The position numbers and the translations under genes are program-made. Below, one piece after another: positions 11,541 through 22,833 of a DNA stretch of 64,000 nucleotides. Where the stretch lies: contig CP136061.1 of the NCBI GenBank assembly GCA_032622095.1, positions 62,065,127 through 62,129,126 on the forward strand, read 5' to 3'. The DNA is from Siphonodentalium dalli (lineage: Eukaryota > Mollusca > Scaphopoda > Gadilida > Siphonodentaliidae). The notes beneath the pieces were generated by a model. That model was not told the DNA's origin. It saw only the letters and a program-made list of their open reading frames with translations, and ran no database searches. Within the stretch, counting starts at the first letter, position 1. Every line of letters begins with the position of its first letter.

Positions 11541-11695
11541 ATAATCACTTGATTTAACTGGTGACGTGAACTAATTCATTCCAAGCCAGGACTATTTTGT
11601 AAAGCACTCGAGAGCAATGCGCTCTCGTGTTGCACAATTAACGTCATTGCATCTCATGAATTATTTCACGTCACCAGTTCAATCAAGTAATTATT
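11541..11695. mobile_element. Hairpin MITE
   Basis: AATCACTTGATTTAACTGGT and GTGACGTGAA at the left pair with TTCACGTCACCAGTTCAATC and the adjacent AAGTAATTAT at the right. Central arms GAGAGC/GCTCTC flank a short loop. It resembles the element at 31893-32046 in layout and flanks (TAATTCA...GTGAATTA). Confidence 0.7.
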
Positions 11696-11885
11696 CTCTA
11701 TGTATATTACACGCCTAATGAAACACGAAATACAAAGAACCTCCATCTCAGACAATGTCTTGTTTTGTCGGTGGATTCACACATGTGTATGGAATAGGAC
11801 AGTGCACGTTGTCCTCACATGATGTAAATGACTTTGGGCTCAAACGTGAAAAGATATTACACAATAATCTCCCGATAACATATAC

Positions 11886-12310
11886 TTAGGCTACGTTCAT
11901 ACGCTGGCAGGTTTGCACGGTATGTTTTTGCGGGCATTTCGTCATAGAAAACCACATGGTGTCAGAATATGAACGGAACCGTGCACATATATAACATGCA
12001 CCATTAACAAAGCGAAAGACATGAGAAGTAACATTTATCTAATTCCACTTGTAACAGTGCTATCGGAATTTGCCTTCAAATACCTGTATGATTTATTCTT
12101 GCGAGACAATTGCATGATATACAGGCAAATTCCGGTAGCATCTTTACTATAGTGGAACTACAGTGAATTTACTTCGCATTCAGTTAGCTGTGGTACAGAT
12201 GCACTTTATGTGCTTGTTTCCGTTCATATTATGACACTATATCGTTATCTACGACAGAATGCCTGTAAACCATATCGTGCAAACTTGCCAGTGTATGAAC
12301 GTACCCTTAG
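11886..12310. mobile_element. TIR element, about 425 bp
   Basis: The ends GGCTACGTTCATACGCTGGC and AGGTTTGCACGGTATG are mirrored at the right by CATATCGTGCAAACTTGCCA and GTGTATGAACGTA. A second, internal inverted pair (GGAATTTGCCTTCAAATACC with GGCAAATTCC) lies in the middle. Non-autonomous, no ORF. Confidence 0.75.
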
Positions 12311-12329
12311 GATATCCCGGTCGGGCATG

Positions 12330-12790
12330 CAAAAAAACACAGACCCGTACATGTGATATGTTGGCCGATACATTTTTGCTTTCAAGCTCATTCATTGATG
12401 AATATCGTCATATATGATATTACTTGTATTATTTGTAATTATCTCTTATGTCAATTGTGATAAGAAGAGAAGCACTCCGTTAGGGTGGCCAAAGAGAAAT
12501 TAAGAATAATCTTGCGAATATTAATACAAATTGACGATACACACGGTCATTCTTGTATATTAATTAAATGAAATTACTCTCGATGGCAAAATCATTTGTG
12601 TTAGATTATCGCCAATAGTTGCGGCGTAGTTCAGACGATGTTTTCCGTTGTGTGGTATGGTCGATTTCATTGAAATTTTCGGCGATGTTAGTAGAATGCT
12701 ACATTCCACAGGTTAGCAGAGCGCCTGGGTACTAACATCAGTTTCAAAGTCCATAATATGTCTTTAATAAACTTGAACTTGGACTAGTCC
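12330..12790 (-). repeat. Dispersed repeat, copy 1
   Basis: In inverted orientation this matches 49665-50060: shared blocks include TTCAGACGA, GGTATGGTCGATTTC, TTTCGGCGATGTTAGTA, CAAATGATTT/AAATCATTTG and a common end CCATAATATGTCTTTAA. It is an interspersed family of about 400 bp. Confidence 0.6.
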
Positions 12791-13614
12791 ATGGCACCCT
12801 AGCGACTGCGTTAGGATAGCATTCGAGGTCTTTTGTATCTCGTGCTACCCTTACGTCATCACACTCGTGTTGTAAAAATGACGACAGGAACACACGACTG
12901 AGTGTGGTTCTGTGTTTGGATATCACAAATGCATGGTGCACGCTACTTCCTAATGACGTGGGATGACGTAAATTATGATTCCGTTATTACCTCAATATTA
13001 ATAGGCAGCTGTTTCGATGTACTTAAATCATTATCAGTATATAGTTACATTATCGATGCATGTCGCGGCTAATGAGTTGGTCTTACGCGATATCAGAGTG
13101 TACGACAAATACAGAATACACTTATTCAACAGCGCAAATATGTATTTGAAACTCAACCATAACACGCAATTTTTGTCAAGTATGAACTGCAATTAGTTAG
13201 ATGGATCTGGTGTTCTTTTAGGTATTTTAACTTCAGAATAATAGTAGCATGCTAACCTGTATATTATTCTTGTATTTAAATTGGTCCAGTGGAGCAAAAG
13301 CTCTTTCTGCTTATGTAACATACTATGTTTTAATTACATACTTATCTTATATATATATGTTTTAGTCACATATTGGCCTGTCTTATCTTTTGAAGATTTC
13401 AGTTAAACAAGCGCTCTAATCCTGCAGGCGATATACCGTTTCACAAAAACAACAACGAACATAAATAATCTTCTCGTCTATATTTACTTGTACATCGTGA
13501 TGTTATGACATATGACCATATGAACCAAGATTCTTGCATACTGAATATATTTGTGTCAGTCTTATATATCCCTTTGATTACTGGAGCTTCCTGAATTTTT
13601 GCGAAAACCTTGTG
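12791..13614. other. Intron, nothing recognised
   Basis: No coding match and no repeats that I can pair. Confidence 0.35.
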
Positions 13615-13845
13615 CCAATGCATTCTCTTATATATGCGAGTCACCCATAGCGCGCCTCGCATATATAAGAGGATGCATTGGCCTAACAATATTTATCTTG
13701 ATCTTGTAAGCCAGTGCATTCTCTTGTATATGCGAGGCTCCCTATGGAACATTCGCATATATAAGAGAATGCACTGGCACGGGGCATCTAATGCTGCACC
13801 AGCGCAGTTTTATTCACGAAATGGTTATATATCCCGTTATGACGA
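13615..13845. mobile_element. Degenerate two-palindrome element
   Basis: Two 67-bp palindromes (13615-13681, 13711-13777) are separated by about 30 bp, as in the piggyBac-like element at 9602. The following GCTGCACCAGCGCAG resembles that element's GCTGCACTGGTGCAGC end. The TTAA termini are not clear. It ends close to the donor of exon 12. Confidence 0.7.
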
Positions 13846-13856
13846 ATTAAACTCAC

Positions 13857-13931
13857 CTTCTTAGTAGCAGCTTTGGGTGCTTGAACTTGATTGTCTTTGT
13901 GATTAGTTCATCAAGTAGCCCCTTCATTATG
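13857..13931 (-). CDS. Plexin exon 12: GAP segment before the Arg finger
   Basis: Encodes residues 531-555 plus two bases: IMKGLLDELITKTIKFKHPK then LLLR. It aligns with plexin L-L-x-D-L-I-E-x-x...P-K-L-L-L-R-R. The last codon is split AG|T with exon 13, giving Ser556 where plexins normally have the second arginine of the pair. Acceptor ttaattgaag (weak pyrimidine tract), donor AGAAG|GTGAGT. Upstream an in-frame TGA limits the exon. Length 75 bp, phase 2 to 2, again a frame-neutral exon. Confidence 0.92.
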
Positions 13932-13976
13932 CTTCAATTAAATAGATTGATCACGGATGAACGCTATGTATTTGTG

Positions 13977-14645
13977 AAATGAGTCTTGTGTCTCCAATAG
14001 AACACATCGCATCTAATAACTATAATTCACTAATATTCAACGTTGAAGAAATTCCACCGACACATATATGTCAACTTGTTATATTAAGAGTGCATGTCGT
14101 TTTAAACCTTTCTCCCATAAATAAGTCATTGAAAGGTACGGTTGGCCTTGACGGTGGGTATCATGTAAAAATATTTCCACCCGTCAAAAACCGCCACAAA
14201 CAGAAAGAACATCAAAATGTAGACAGACTTTGTCCGTATACAAATAAGAAATATCGCATAAACAGTATGTTATTGTCATTTGTTTGACCATTGTTATGTA
14301 AACAAAAGCATAAAAAGTTACTTTTCTGGTGTTTGTTTATATTATGAAGGTATAAACATAAAGAGCGTTCTTTGTTGGTGAATTATTGATATAGAACAAA
14401 TAAAGAGCGTTTATGCCATTTTTGTGTGATTAGCCAGTAGCATTGTGCTGTCTTCTGTAACACAATCAGGCTCTTGCTTAGGTAAAATATAGTAGGTCTT
14501 TATGATAACATGCTGTTTACGCGATAGTCATGGTATATATGAACGAAACTGTATGCATTTTAATGTTTTTCTGTTTACGGTGATTGGAACAAATATGAAT
14601 ATTTTCGACAACTAAGGCCTCACGTGCCTTTGAATAGTAGTCCCT
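13977..14645. mobile_element. MITE with TTAAAGG-type ends, copy 1 (14128-14645)
   Basis: 13977-14075 is a fragment related to the arm at 8655-8740. From about 14128 to 14645 the sequence matches 50375-50902 (blocks AAAACCGCCA, CATAAACAGTATGTTATTGTC, AACATAAAGAGCGTT, AATAAAGAGCGTTTAT, each given here in parts of 20 or fewer). In the second copy the two ends are inverted repeats, so this is a non-autonomous DNA element of about 520 bp. Confidence 0.65.
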
Positions 14646-15360
14646 TATACTAATATGAATCGTATACGTGACACGTAGTGGAGCGACCAAACATTTTGTG
14701 CCTCAAATTTGCCTTTTATCGGCGACATAGCGCTAAAAATAATGTATGTAACACCACGCAGTGATCACGACGGAGATGATATGCCAACTTGACAAGACGT
14801 GTCGTGGATTGTGCAATCTTACCTGGATTCTGGCACACAAATCCAAAATGACGTCAGAAACCGTGTCATGACGTCTTCATTTCTCGTTTTCATTAAGCTA
14901 ACCAAAGAAATTGGTCTAATTGAAATTAATAGACCTAAATCACATGTGAATTCTTCGTAAGTTGTGAATTAGTTACTTTCATTTTCATCGAGATGCTTCA
15001 TTCCCAATACCGCGTTTTTTTCAATCTCCACACTGTTGCTAACCGGAAGTCACGTGATAATTTCTCCAAAATCCATACCCGCGATCTAAAAAATCACTGA
15101 TGGATATATAAAAAGGTATAAGCACCCTTGGTGGTTGCTAAAAGAGTAGGCCCCTTACTAAATGCTGACAAACTGCATTTGTGTAAGTCCGTCAAACCAC
15201 AAAAATTGTATCACGTTTTCATTGGACATACCAAACAATTGTATTCAAATTCCCAAACTACATGTATACGTGTAGTTCTGCATAATGGGTACCTACATTA
15301 TTTCCATCTACATGCAACATGCAAAATAATGTACATATGCAACAATGTTGAACTACTCAC
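14646..15360. other. Intron, nothing recognised
   Basis: Downstream of exon 11. A plus-strand frame at 15128-15367 has no family resemblance. Confidence 0.35.
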
Positions 15361-15420
15361 AGTGTAAGATATTCTAGATTGTCTTGATAGACTGCAGCTA
15401 AATAAGATGCCACGTTAACT
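15361..15420 (-). CDS. Plexin exon 11: 60-bp GAP micro-exon
   Basis: Encodes residues 511-530 plus two bases: VNVASYLAAVYQDNLEYLT. This is the expected plexin N-V-A-S-x-x-x-x-A-L-x-x-x-x-E-Y-x-T segment missing between exons 10 and 12. I found it by searching the intron for the missing motif. Borders are clean: acceptor tttatatttcag and donor ACACT|GTGAGT. Length is 60 bp, with phase 2 at both ends, so skipping it would keep frame and delete 20 residues of the GAP core. Confidence 0.93.
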
Positions 15421-15984
15421 CTGAAATATAAAAATACATGACTTCACTTCGTGCGTGAAACATTCGCATATCGATGTCGTTCAGTCCGTTTGTATGAGGT
15501 CGACGAGTCACCCAGTAAACCATAACAGCCCATTATGACTACTCCTATCTCTTCCCAACAACATTTTCGGAAACAGCAACATCCCACATGGAAATCTTTT
15601 CGATTTGTTCCCGTAAAATACAATAGAAAATAGAGACGTTACAAATATTTGACTTATAAGTATATGCTTAACATATAATTTATTCAAAATAAGTTCCGAG
15701 TGACAAGAAACATTTTGGGTGTTTTTTTACTCAACACAGAATATTATTTTTGAAGCAATATATAGACAATTCAGGGAAGAGATACAACATCCGCAGCACA
15801 TGTCTTGCATACTTATGTCTATCTTATTTTCAATACATAATAATACACATTGTCCCTCGAAAAGGTAGCCCCATTTGGAGCGGGGGATTTATAGAAATAT
15901 ATTATATGGAAAATGGATAAAATACTTCTGTACTGTCTTATAACTGAGCTGCACACAAATAACAAAATCTGAAGAAAAAAACCC

Positions 15985-16560
15985 ATCAAAACAGTCGAAA
16001 TATAACCTCAAATTGGCACAAATCAAGAAAATTATAAATTGAGAAATTGTAAGTCGACAAGGACCATCACAGCTGTAAAATTGGCAGGTCGAACCTTAAT
16101 TCGAACTTGATCTGTATTTTCATATGAGTCATCCATATATGCAAATAGATAACTATACAAAAAAGATGTCACCTGGAAACCAAAATATTCGTCAAATTAT
16201 AATTCAACAAGGAGAACAAAATAGGCAGACGTAAACCAAATGTCAACTTGACGAACTAGACCTCTATATGTAATCCATATACCAAATTATCAAATTAAAA
16301 ATCAGGCAACTAAAACTAAAGTTATCACCCGGAAACAAAAAAAACGGATAATTCTAAGGCGACAAGGACCATAACTCCGGCCAAAATAGTCAAACCGAAG
16401 AAACCAAATTCGAACATGACCTGTATTTCCATGTGGGTAAACCACATACGAAATTTGAAAACAATCAGATAAATAAAACTAAAGTTATCAACCGAAAACT
16501 ACCTGGGACGGATGGACGTATGTCCGGACGCACGGATGAAGGGACAATTCGGGCGACAAC
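15985..16560 (+). repeat. Diverged tandem repeat with GGACGGATGGACG end
   Basis: Blocks recur two to three times at roughly 200-bp spacing: CGACAAGGACCAT, AAATTCGAACTTGA/ATGACCTGTATTTCCAT, and ACTAAAGTTATCA followed by CCGGAAAC or CCGAAAAC. The array ends in a GGACGGATGGACG-type segment. From memory such sequence is common in molluscan dispersed repeats; that point is recollection, not evidence from this window. Confidence 0.6.
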
Positions 16561-16842
16561 TATACAATGACATTACCCGACGTATACGTTGACTCGCTCC
16601 ACCTCGTGAGAGTACGAAAAGGGTTATATGAAACAGGTAGTCACCTCTGAATTAAAATGATATATCGTATACGACATGTTACATATAATGGACATAAACG
16701 GATTCCCGGAAACGACTATACGCTTGATGTCGAATCCGACGCATGATGAAACATATAATACTGTTCTAATAAGTGTTGCACTTATTATTGTTGTATTATT
16801 CATTGAATAAGTACTGCTTAAACTGAGCACTTGTGCATTTAA

Positions 16843-17096
16843 CAAGCCTTGAAATAGCGTGTCTGTCATTTGCAGAATGAGATCCACAGAGCGTGAATTT
16901 GGTGATGCTATCCCGCATAGCGGGCTAGCATCACCAAATTCACCCTCTGGGGACATCATTCTGCTGAGGTGTAAGCAGAATGAGGTCCCCAGAGGGTGAA
17001 TTTGGTGATGCTAGCCCGCTATGCGGGATAGCATCACTAAATTCACCCTCTGGAGACCTCATTATGCAAATGACAGACACGCTATTTCAAGGCTTG
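16843..17096. mobile_element. Compact double-hairpin MITE (GAGGTCCCCAGAGGG family)
   Basis: Both ends are CAAGCCTTGAAATAGCGTGT inverted. Two hairpins of about 95 bp follow each other with only 10 bp between (GAATTTGGTGATGC, CCCGC/GCGGG loops, TTCACCCTCTGGGGAC). Compared with 56415-56815 the spacer of about 190 bp is missing, so this looks like a spacer-deleted form. It is intact and highly symmetric. Confidence 0.85.
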
Positions 17097-17127
17097 GGAC
17101 TTAAGACATTCGATGTTCTTCCTGTTA

Positions 17128-18317
17128 AACCCCTGTCACACTCAGGCCGGCGCTCCCACTGCGCTGCAAAAGTACCAGCATATGAGTAACACGCAGGAGG
17201 AGCGCCGAAATCTGTCGAAAATTGTCAAACTTTTAAAACAAAGTACGCTCCTATTGCGTTCCTACTTTTTCAAGTCTCACGCTCTTAGTGCATTCAAGTC
17301 GCTGTCATTGTGATGCTAGTACGTTCACAATAAGTTCGCAAAACGTTCTCTGCGCGGGCGCGGAGAGTATAGATAGCGCCTCCTGCGTTCTCCAGTCATA
17401 GTCAGTTTTTATGTTGTGGGGAAAATACGCAATAGATTAGCTGTCCGATTAAACTAATGTCACACTCCGCTGCGATCAGGCCGGCGCTTGCATTGCGCTG
17501 AAAAATAATCAGAGCGCCAAGCAAAGCGCAGTAAGGTATCCAAGAACGTATTGGTGATGCAGTGGACACTGGCTAGGACGGGAGAGGGTCTCCGAGATCG
17601 CCCCAGAGCGCCAGAGCGCCGCGCTTGTTTTGTGCATGCACAAAACAAGCGCAGAGGTTCGGCGTTCTGACCAGGCGTAGTACCGTCGCCATGACAACGC
17701 AAAGCGTACTAACAACGCAATGACAATGACTTGAACGCATTAAGAGCGCTTAAGGCGTGAAGGAAACGCAGTGAGAGCGCGCTAGAGCGTGAGAATTGAC
17801 GTGACAAAGCAGGAACGCAATGGGTCGTACAAAGAGCGCGACGAAAACGTGATAAGCGGGATAGGAGCATAGCTTGTCACGCGCGCCGCATGTATAACTG
17901 GTGGGGGAGTTTCACGTTTCGCGTGCGGGCTGACATTATCAATGGGTGTTTTATTAGTTTTATTTATAGAATGGGAATTTTTGGGATGATTAATTCCTTG
18001 CTGCGACCACGAGAAGCTAATATGCGCTTTTACTACGTCCACATAACGCTCACGTCGCTCGCTTGGCGCTTTGCTTTGCGCTGTCACGGCGAGAGTACTA
18101 CGTCCTGGTCAGAACGCCGAGCCTCTGCGCTTGTTTTGTGCATGCATAAAACAAGCGCGGCGCTGTGGCACCTATGGGCGAGCATGGAGATCCTCGCCCG
18201 TTGTAGCCAGTGTCCACTGCGTCACCAATCGGTTCTTGGAGACCTTAGTGCGTTTAGGTGGGCGCTTTGATACTTTTGCAGCGCAATAAGAGCGCCGGCC
18301 TGAGTGTGACAGGGGCT
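17128..18317. mobile_element. Harbinger-like non-autonomous element, 1.19 kb
   Basis: The inverted ends AACCCCTGTCACACTCAGGC and AGCCCCTGTCACACTCAGGC extend about 50 bp. Direct TTA triplets flank it (17125-17127 and 18318-18320), fitting the TWA target preference of PIF/Harbinger transposons. Long subterminal inverted repeats of several hundred bp (for example GCGCTTGTTTTGTGCATGCA near 17626 and again inverted near 18126) make the paired open frames seen on both strands. No transposase domain seen. Confidence 0.8.
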
Positions 18318-18796
18318 TTATGAGCTATCTTATTGTGATGACAGTTCTTGTGTTTCTCTGTTATGTGATGTGTTTGCCGAGTTGCACTCTTCAAATCTGT
18401 CCACGAAATTAGGCACACAATTTGTCAGACTATCATAAGCCAACTTTCTGCTACCTTACAGGTACACGTTGCAACATAAAACTGAGCATTTCCCATTCAG
18501 CATCACACACATGTATACGTCACGAAATTTTGCGCCAGATTATTTTATGAAATAATGGCACACATATTACTTTGTAAATGACATTGATTGGACGATACGA
18601 TCAATATTTATACCAATTGAATGTTAATATGAGAACGCAATTGACCATTTGTATGGATCTAGACATGTTATTATGTCACATTCAAAACAAACATGCGGTG
18701 CTTATATAACGGGCGACATTGTTATTGATTCATATATGTGCAATTTGATTTTCGATTATGTCCATTTTATCGAATACACTAAAATGCGACATCCAT

Positions 18797-19090
18797 ATAA
18801 TCAACTATAATACATTTATATAGTTAACTATAATACATTTATAAAGTTAAGTATAATACATTTATATAGTTAACTATAATACATTTATGTAGTTAACTCT
18901 AATACATTTATGTAGCTAACTATAATACATTTATATAGTTAACTATAATACATTATGTAGTTAACTACAATACATTTATATAGTTAACTATAATACATTT
19001 ATGTAGTTAACTACAATACATTTATGTAGTTAACTATAATACATTTATGTAGCTACTATATATAGAATATGTAGCTACTATATATAGAAT
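18797..19090. repeat. 23-bp AT minisatellite, left array
   Basis: Roughly twelve units of TATAATACATTTATGTAGTT followed by AAC, with A/T variation. Each unit contains the palindrome GTTAAC and nearly palindromic flanks. Confidence 0.9.
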
Positions 19091-19721
19091 ATGTAGCCAG
19101 TGTCGTCGCTTAAAATGTTTATGTCCGTGAGGGGGATTTGAGCATATATTGGGCGAGGCTCTGCCAAGTCCAATAGATGCCAAATCCCCCGAGCGGACAT
19201 AAACAGTTTTAGCGACAACATTAGCTACATATTTTATTTATCCATCGCACAAAACATGCATTTTGTGCGGTAAATATGTCATTTTCCTCAGTTTTACATT
19301 CGTTACTTCGATGACGCCCTTACATTTATTAGGTCAAGCAAACTAATTAGTATTCATGACGTGGCAAAACCGGAGTGCAGCTTAGAGCGAAATAGTTCGT
19401 TGGGTTTTTTAATAGTTATTCTAAGCTGACCTTCAGCTAATGGTTTATAGATGTTTTAGAGCGAAAACACATATCCGATTACGAATTTTGTATCAATTGC
19501 GGTGAATTATGGACGATAAAAAGGTCCCAAAATCACAACGATGTCATTCAGGTCGGTTAACGTCCCTAGTTACCTGCGCAATTTGCATATATGCAATTAC
19601 GTCATGAAAGTAGTACTAACCTAATAAAGATACGTTGACCTAATAAAGCTACTTTGACGTAATAAACGTAACGTTTATTAGGCAGGCTTTATGTAGGCAA
19701 TAGAGGTAGTGAGCGGTGGAT
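19091..19721. other. Single-copy segment between two minisatellite arrays
   Basis: It contains a hairpin at about 19096-19228 (GTAGCCAGTGTCGTCGCTAA-like arm against TTAGCGACAACATTAGCTAC, with GTTTATGTCCG against CGGACATAAAC). The right part has short repeats CCTAATAAAG and TAATAAACGT around 19618-19680. No gene is seen. Confidence 0.6.
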
Positions 19722-19950
19722 AAAATACATTTATGTAGTTAACTATAATACATTTATATAGTTAACCATAATACATTTATGTAGTTAACTATAATACATT
19801 TATATAGTTAACTATAATACAGTTATATAGCTATATATAATACATTTATATAGCTATATATAATACATTTATATAGTTAACTATAATACATGTATGTAGT
19901 TAACTATAATACATCTATATAGTTCTATAATACATTTATATAGTTAACTT
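19722..19950. repeat. 23-bp AT minisatellite, right array
   Basis: About ten units of the same 23-bp repeat as the left array and in the same orientation. Two units are changed to TAGCTATATATAATACATTT. Confidence 0.9.
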
Positions 19951-20350
19951 TTACCATAATAGTTAAACTTAGGTTGTGTCAGACGCGATTAAAGTGATTC
20001 ATTGTATTCTATAAATATCTACAATTATTTAGCATTGAGCATTTCTGACATCCTGGGGATTGCTTCTTTTCTATTTATAATTTGCTGCTTACTTTGGTTT
20101 CCAACTGATACCTTTATACTATAATTCTATTATATGATATGCCATTTGTTAAATCCCAATGACCACCCTGTTTGGGGCTGTGGCCCAGTGACCTTCTAGT
20201 TGTATTAAGTGGTCACTGTCCTCATCTCATTTACGAAACCCTATACTATAAATTACAAATACGGTGATGTAGCCACGTGGAAGATGTCGAGTACTATAAA
20301 AATCGATAATATGCCCTGTCATAAACTCGCGGCCATATTGGATCCACCAG

Positions 20351-20496
20351 GCCCGGTTCTGTGGTTTATAGTGCTGCAGGTCAAAGTTCTGGAGTGGAAT
20401 TTCCATATATGGAAGTCGTGGATATTCAAAAGCTCCATATATGGAAATGCTGCTCCAGAACTCTGACCTGTAGCACTAAAACCACGGAACCGGGGA
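20351..20496. mobile_element. Palindromic MITE with CCCGGTTCTGTGG ends
   Basis: Left CCCGGTTCTGTGGTTTATAG and TGCTGCAGGTCA pair with right TGACCTGTAGCACTAAAACC and ACGGAACCGGG. An inner pair CCATATATGG also mirrors. The minus-strand frame across it is produced by the repeat. Confidence 0.75.
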
Positions 20497-21231
20497 TGGG
20501 TGAATCTTTGAAACAACGGAACGGAGCTGGATGAATCAAATACGGCCGCGACCCAGCGATCTCGCTTATTTAATAGAGTACGCGGCTTGCTATAAATCAT
20601 CTGACCAGGTAAATCGAGTACATTCGACCTAAAATTATGGAACATGCATGCCCTCCATTCTCCCCCAAATGCAAAGAGTTTGTTATTTGGGTGCATTCCG
20701 GTAAATGGATGGGTCGCCGAAAGGATCATATAAATAATCTACGGTCGATGTATGTTGTAAGTAGAGAGTTATCGACATAATGCTGAATCCCAATCAACAC
20801 AGAAATATATATATATACACTGGTAGAAATTCAGTCCAATACTTTAATGCTGAATTTTTTTATTAAAATAGTAATTTCCAAAAGAATACGCATATTACCG
20901 GAATTGTGTTCTTCTCGCGGGATGGGGTGTTATATAATGTTCTCGTCGGATTGACCAATGTAAGCACCATGCATGATGTCGAATCCGTGCCATGACGACA
21001 TAATTTTTGTATTATTTTCTATATATACTCACATATTGTAATAGTTCCTGGAATAAATACTGTTTAAAACTATAAGAATGGTGTTTTATAGTATATAATA
21101 TATAGGGCCATGATACATGCAAATGAACGCATTATACCATCATGACTTTCAATATATAGATGATACTGACTTTTCACTACTATCACGATTGGAAAAGGGC
21201 CATAGAATTAGCACAAATATCAACGTCATAC

Positions 21232-21353
21232 TTGTCTTTGACGACGAAAGCTTTCTGCTCCTCCAGAACGTGTATCAGCGTTAAGAGGAATTTTTCATTG
21301 CTCAGCAGCGCTTTGAATTTGTTGAGACCGGCATGTGAAGAGTGTATATGTCC
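21232..21353 (-). CDS. Plexin exon 10: N-terminal GAP helices
   Basis: Encodes residues 471-510 plus two bases. FKALLSNEKFLLTLIHVLEE then QKAFVVKDK corresponds to the strongly conserved plexin stretch L-x-N-x-x-F-L-L-x-x-I-x-x-L-E-x-Q-x-x-F-x-x-x-D-R. Acceptor cacgttgcag, donor GACAA|GTATGA, phase 0 to 2. Confidence 0.96.
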
Positions 21354-21624
21354 CTGCAACGTGATAATTAAAAGCAACTATCAGTCTTATAAAATCATAT
21401 ATATTCAAGATTCAAGATTTTTATTGTTGATCTATTTACAGGTGTTATATACGAACTGAACCATATATAATCAATATAGCACAATAGTGTAAACAAATAA
21501 AATGATGAGTATATATAGCACGATATATTAATAAAATAATCGTACAATATGTTGCCATCGTCGCTCTTGTGCACGTATGCATGTATGCTTACATCAAGGC
21601 CTCAAAATATGGTGCCGGCCATTT

Positions 21625-21965
21625 GGAGAATGAGGTCTGGCGGGCCAGCATCACTAAATTCACCCTCTGGGGACCTCATTTTGCTTAAGTCGCATCTTCT
21701 ATGGAATGTATATCTTGAATATCAAATTGACAGGTTCTAAGTTCCTTTTTTTGTTTTTTGTTTTTAGTTAGTTTCTCTGTATCTCCAAATTGCCAGACGA
21801 AACAATACACAATCGAGGTGCCCAATGATTCTAGATCACAGTAGATGAGGCCATGCAGAATGAGGTCCCAGATGATGAATTTGTTGACTCTAGCCCGCTA
21901 TGCGGGTTAGCGTCATTAAATTCACCCTCTAGGGACCTCAATCTGAAAATGCTTAGCACTTTGAT
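21625..21965. mobile_element. Degenerate double-hairpin MITE (GAGGTCCCCAGAGGG family)
   Basis: A partial left hairpin (21628-21688, TCACCCTCTGGGGACCTCAT) and a full right hairpin (21855-21948, CTAGCCCGCTATGCGGGTTA) surround a spacer of about 170 bp. This is the same architecture as 56415-56815 but diverged. Confidence 0.7.
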
Positions 21966-22288
21966 TTTTAATTAAGTCTCTAACCCAAATCTGTTTTTAT
22001 TTTAAATTTGTATAAAACGTATATAAAGGATTGTCTGGCGGTTTTTAATGAGCTGTGTAATTTTACAATGCACAGTAAAATATCAGTAATCGATAAAAAA
22101 AAACAATCATATTTATAACTGAATGTTAGAAGGAAAATATGTATCGATTGTGTCCCCATATTTGAACACCAAATTTATCATGTTTTTTATCATTTTTTCT
22201 TACATTCGTTATCATTTTGTTTATCATTTTTTTCATTTTCTCTTACATTCTTTAACAATTATAAAAAAATACTATAAAATTTGTTAGG
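21966..22288. other. Intron, AT-rich, with T-rich repeats next to a palindrome
   Basis: The T-rich stretch 22180-22288 (TTATCATTTTTT, TCTTACATTCTTTAACAATT) resembles the spacer side of the composite palindromic MITEs. Confidence 0.45.
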
Positions 22289-22370
22289 CCAATGCATTCT
22301 CTTATATGTGCGAGGCGACCTATGGTCGACTCGCATATATAAGAGAATGCGTTGGCACAGGGTTCTGCAA
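22289..22370. repeat. 67-bp palindrome, single copy with inner flank
   Basis: GTTAGG-CCAATGCATTCTCTTATATG...ATATAAGAGAATGCGTTGG-CACAGGG. This is one palindrome with its usual inner (left) and outer (right) flanks but no recognisable terminal repeat outside; it looks like half of a composite element. Confidence 0.8.
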
Positions 22371-22452
22371 TTTCGCATATTCCGTTTGTGAGACAACCAT
22401 TTAATAGAAGTTTGTAAAATTAACATAATTAAATTTTGTTCTTATATAAGTA

Positions 22453-22665
22453 CAGTAATGCTCTAATTAATCGACCTCTTAACCACAGCAGAATTATGGG
22501 TAACTTTTCTGGATTTAGTCGGAAATATGGCTTGTTGCCATTCATCGGAAAGCTCTCGCCGAGAGATTTCCGATGAATGGCAACAAGCCATGTTTCCGAC
22601 TAAATCCAGAAAAGTTACCCATAATTCTGCTGTGGTTAAGAGGTCGATTAATTAGAGCATTACTG
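22453..22665. mobile_element. Intact palindromic MITE with TA duplication (pogo/Tc1-type)
   Basis: It is flanked by TA on both sides, with ends CAGTAATGCTCTAATTAATC inverted. The whole 213 bp is almost a perfect palindrome (TCGACCTCTTAACCACAGCA, then GAATTATGGGTAACTTTT, mirrored). TA target duplication with CAGT ends is typical of the Tc1/mariner/pogo group. No transposase; it must have been mobilised in trans. Related copies are at 5763, 30287 and 54918. Confidence 0.85.
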
Positions 22666-22833
22666 TACCATAACTACTGCAACAATATTTAGCCCAACCA
22701 CTATATACATGAGTTCCAGATAGCAGCTATCCGAACTTCTGAAGTTTAGAGATTATATTTGTGACGTATGTTCCTGGTCATGAGTATAGTCTGATATTTT
22801 TAGCGGGCGACGTTAGAAGTTTTCAACCGATAA

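Noticed and set aside
17460-18289. Similar 70-80 residue frames on opposite strands (NAEPLRLFCAC...)
   Set aside because: They arise from the long subterminal inverted repeats of the Harbinger-like element; no protein domain.
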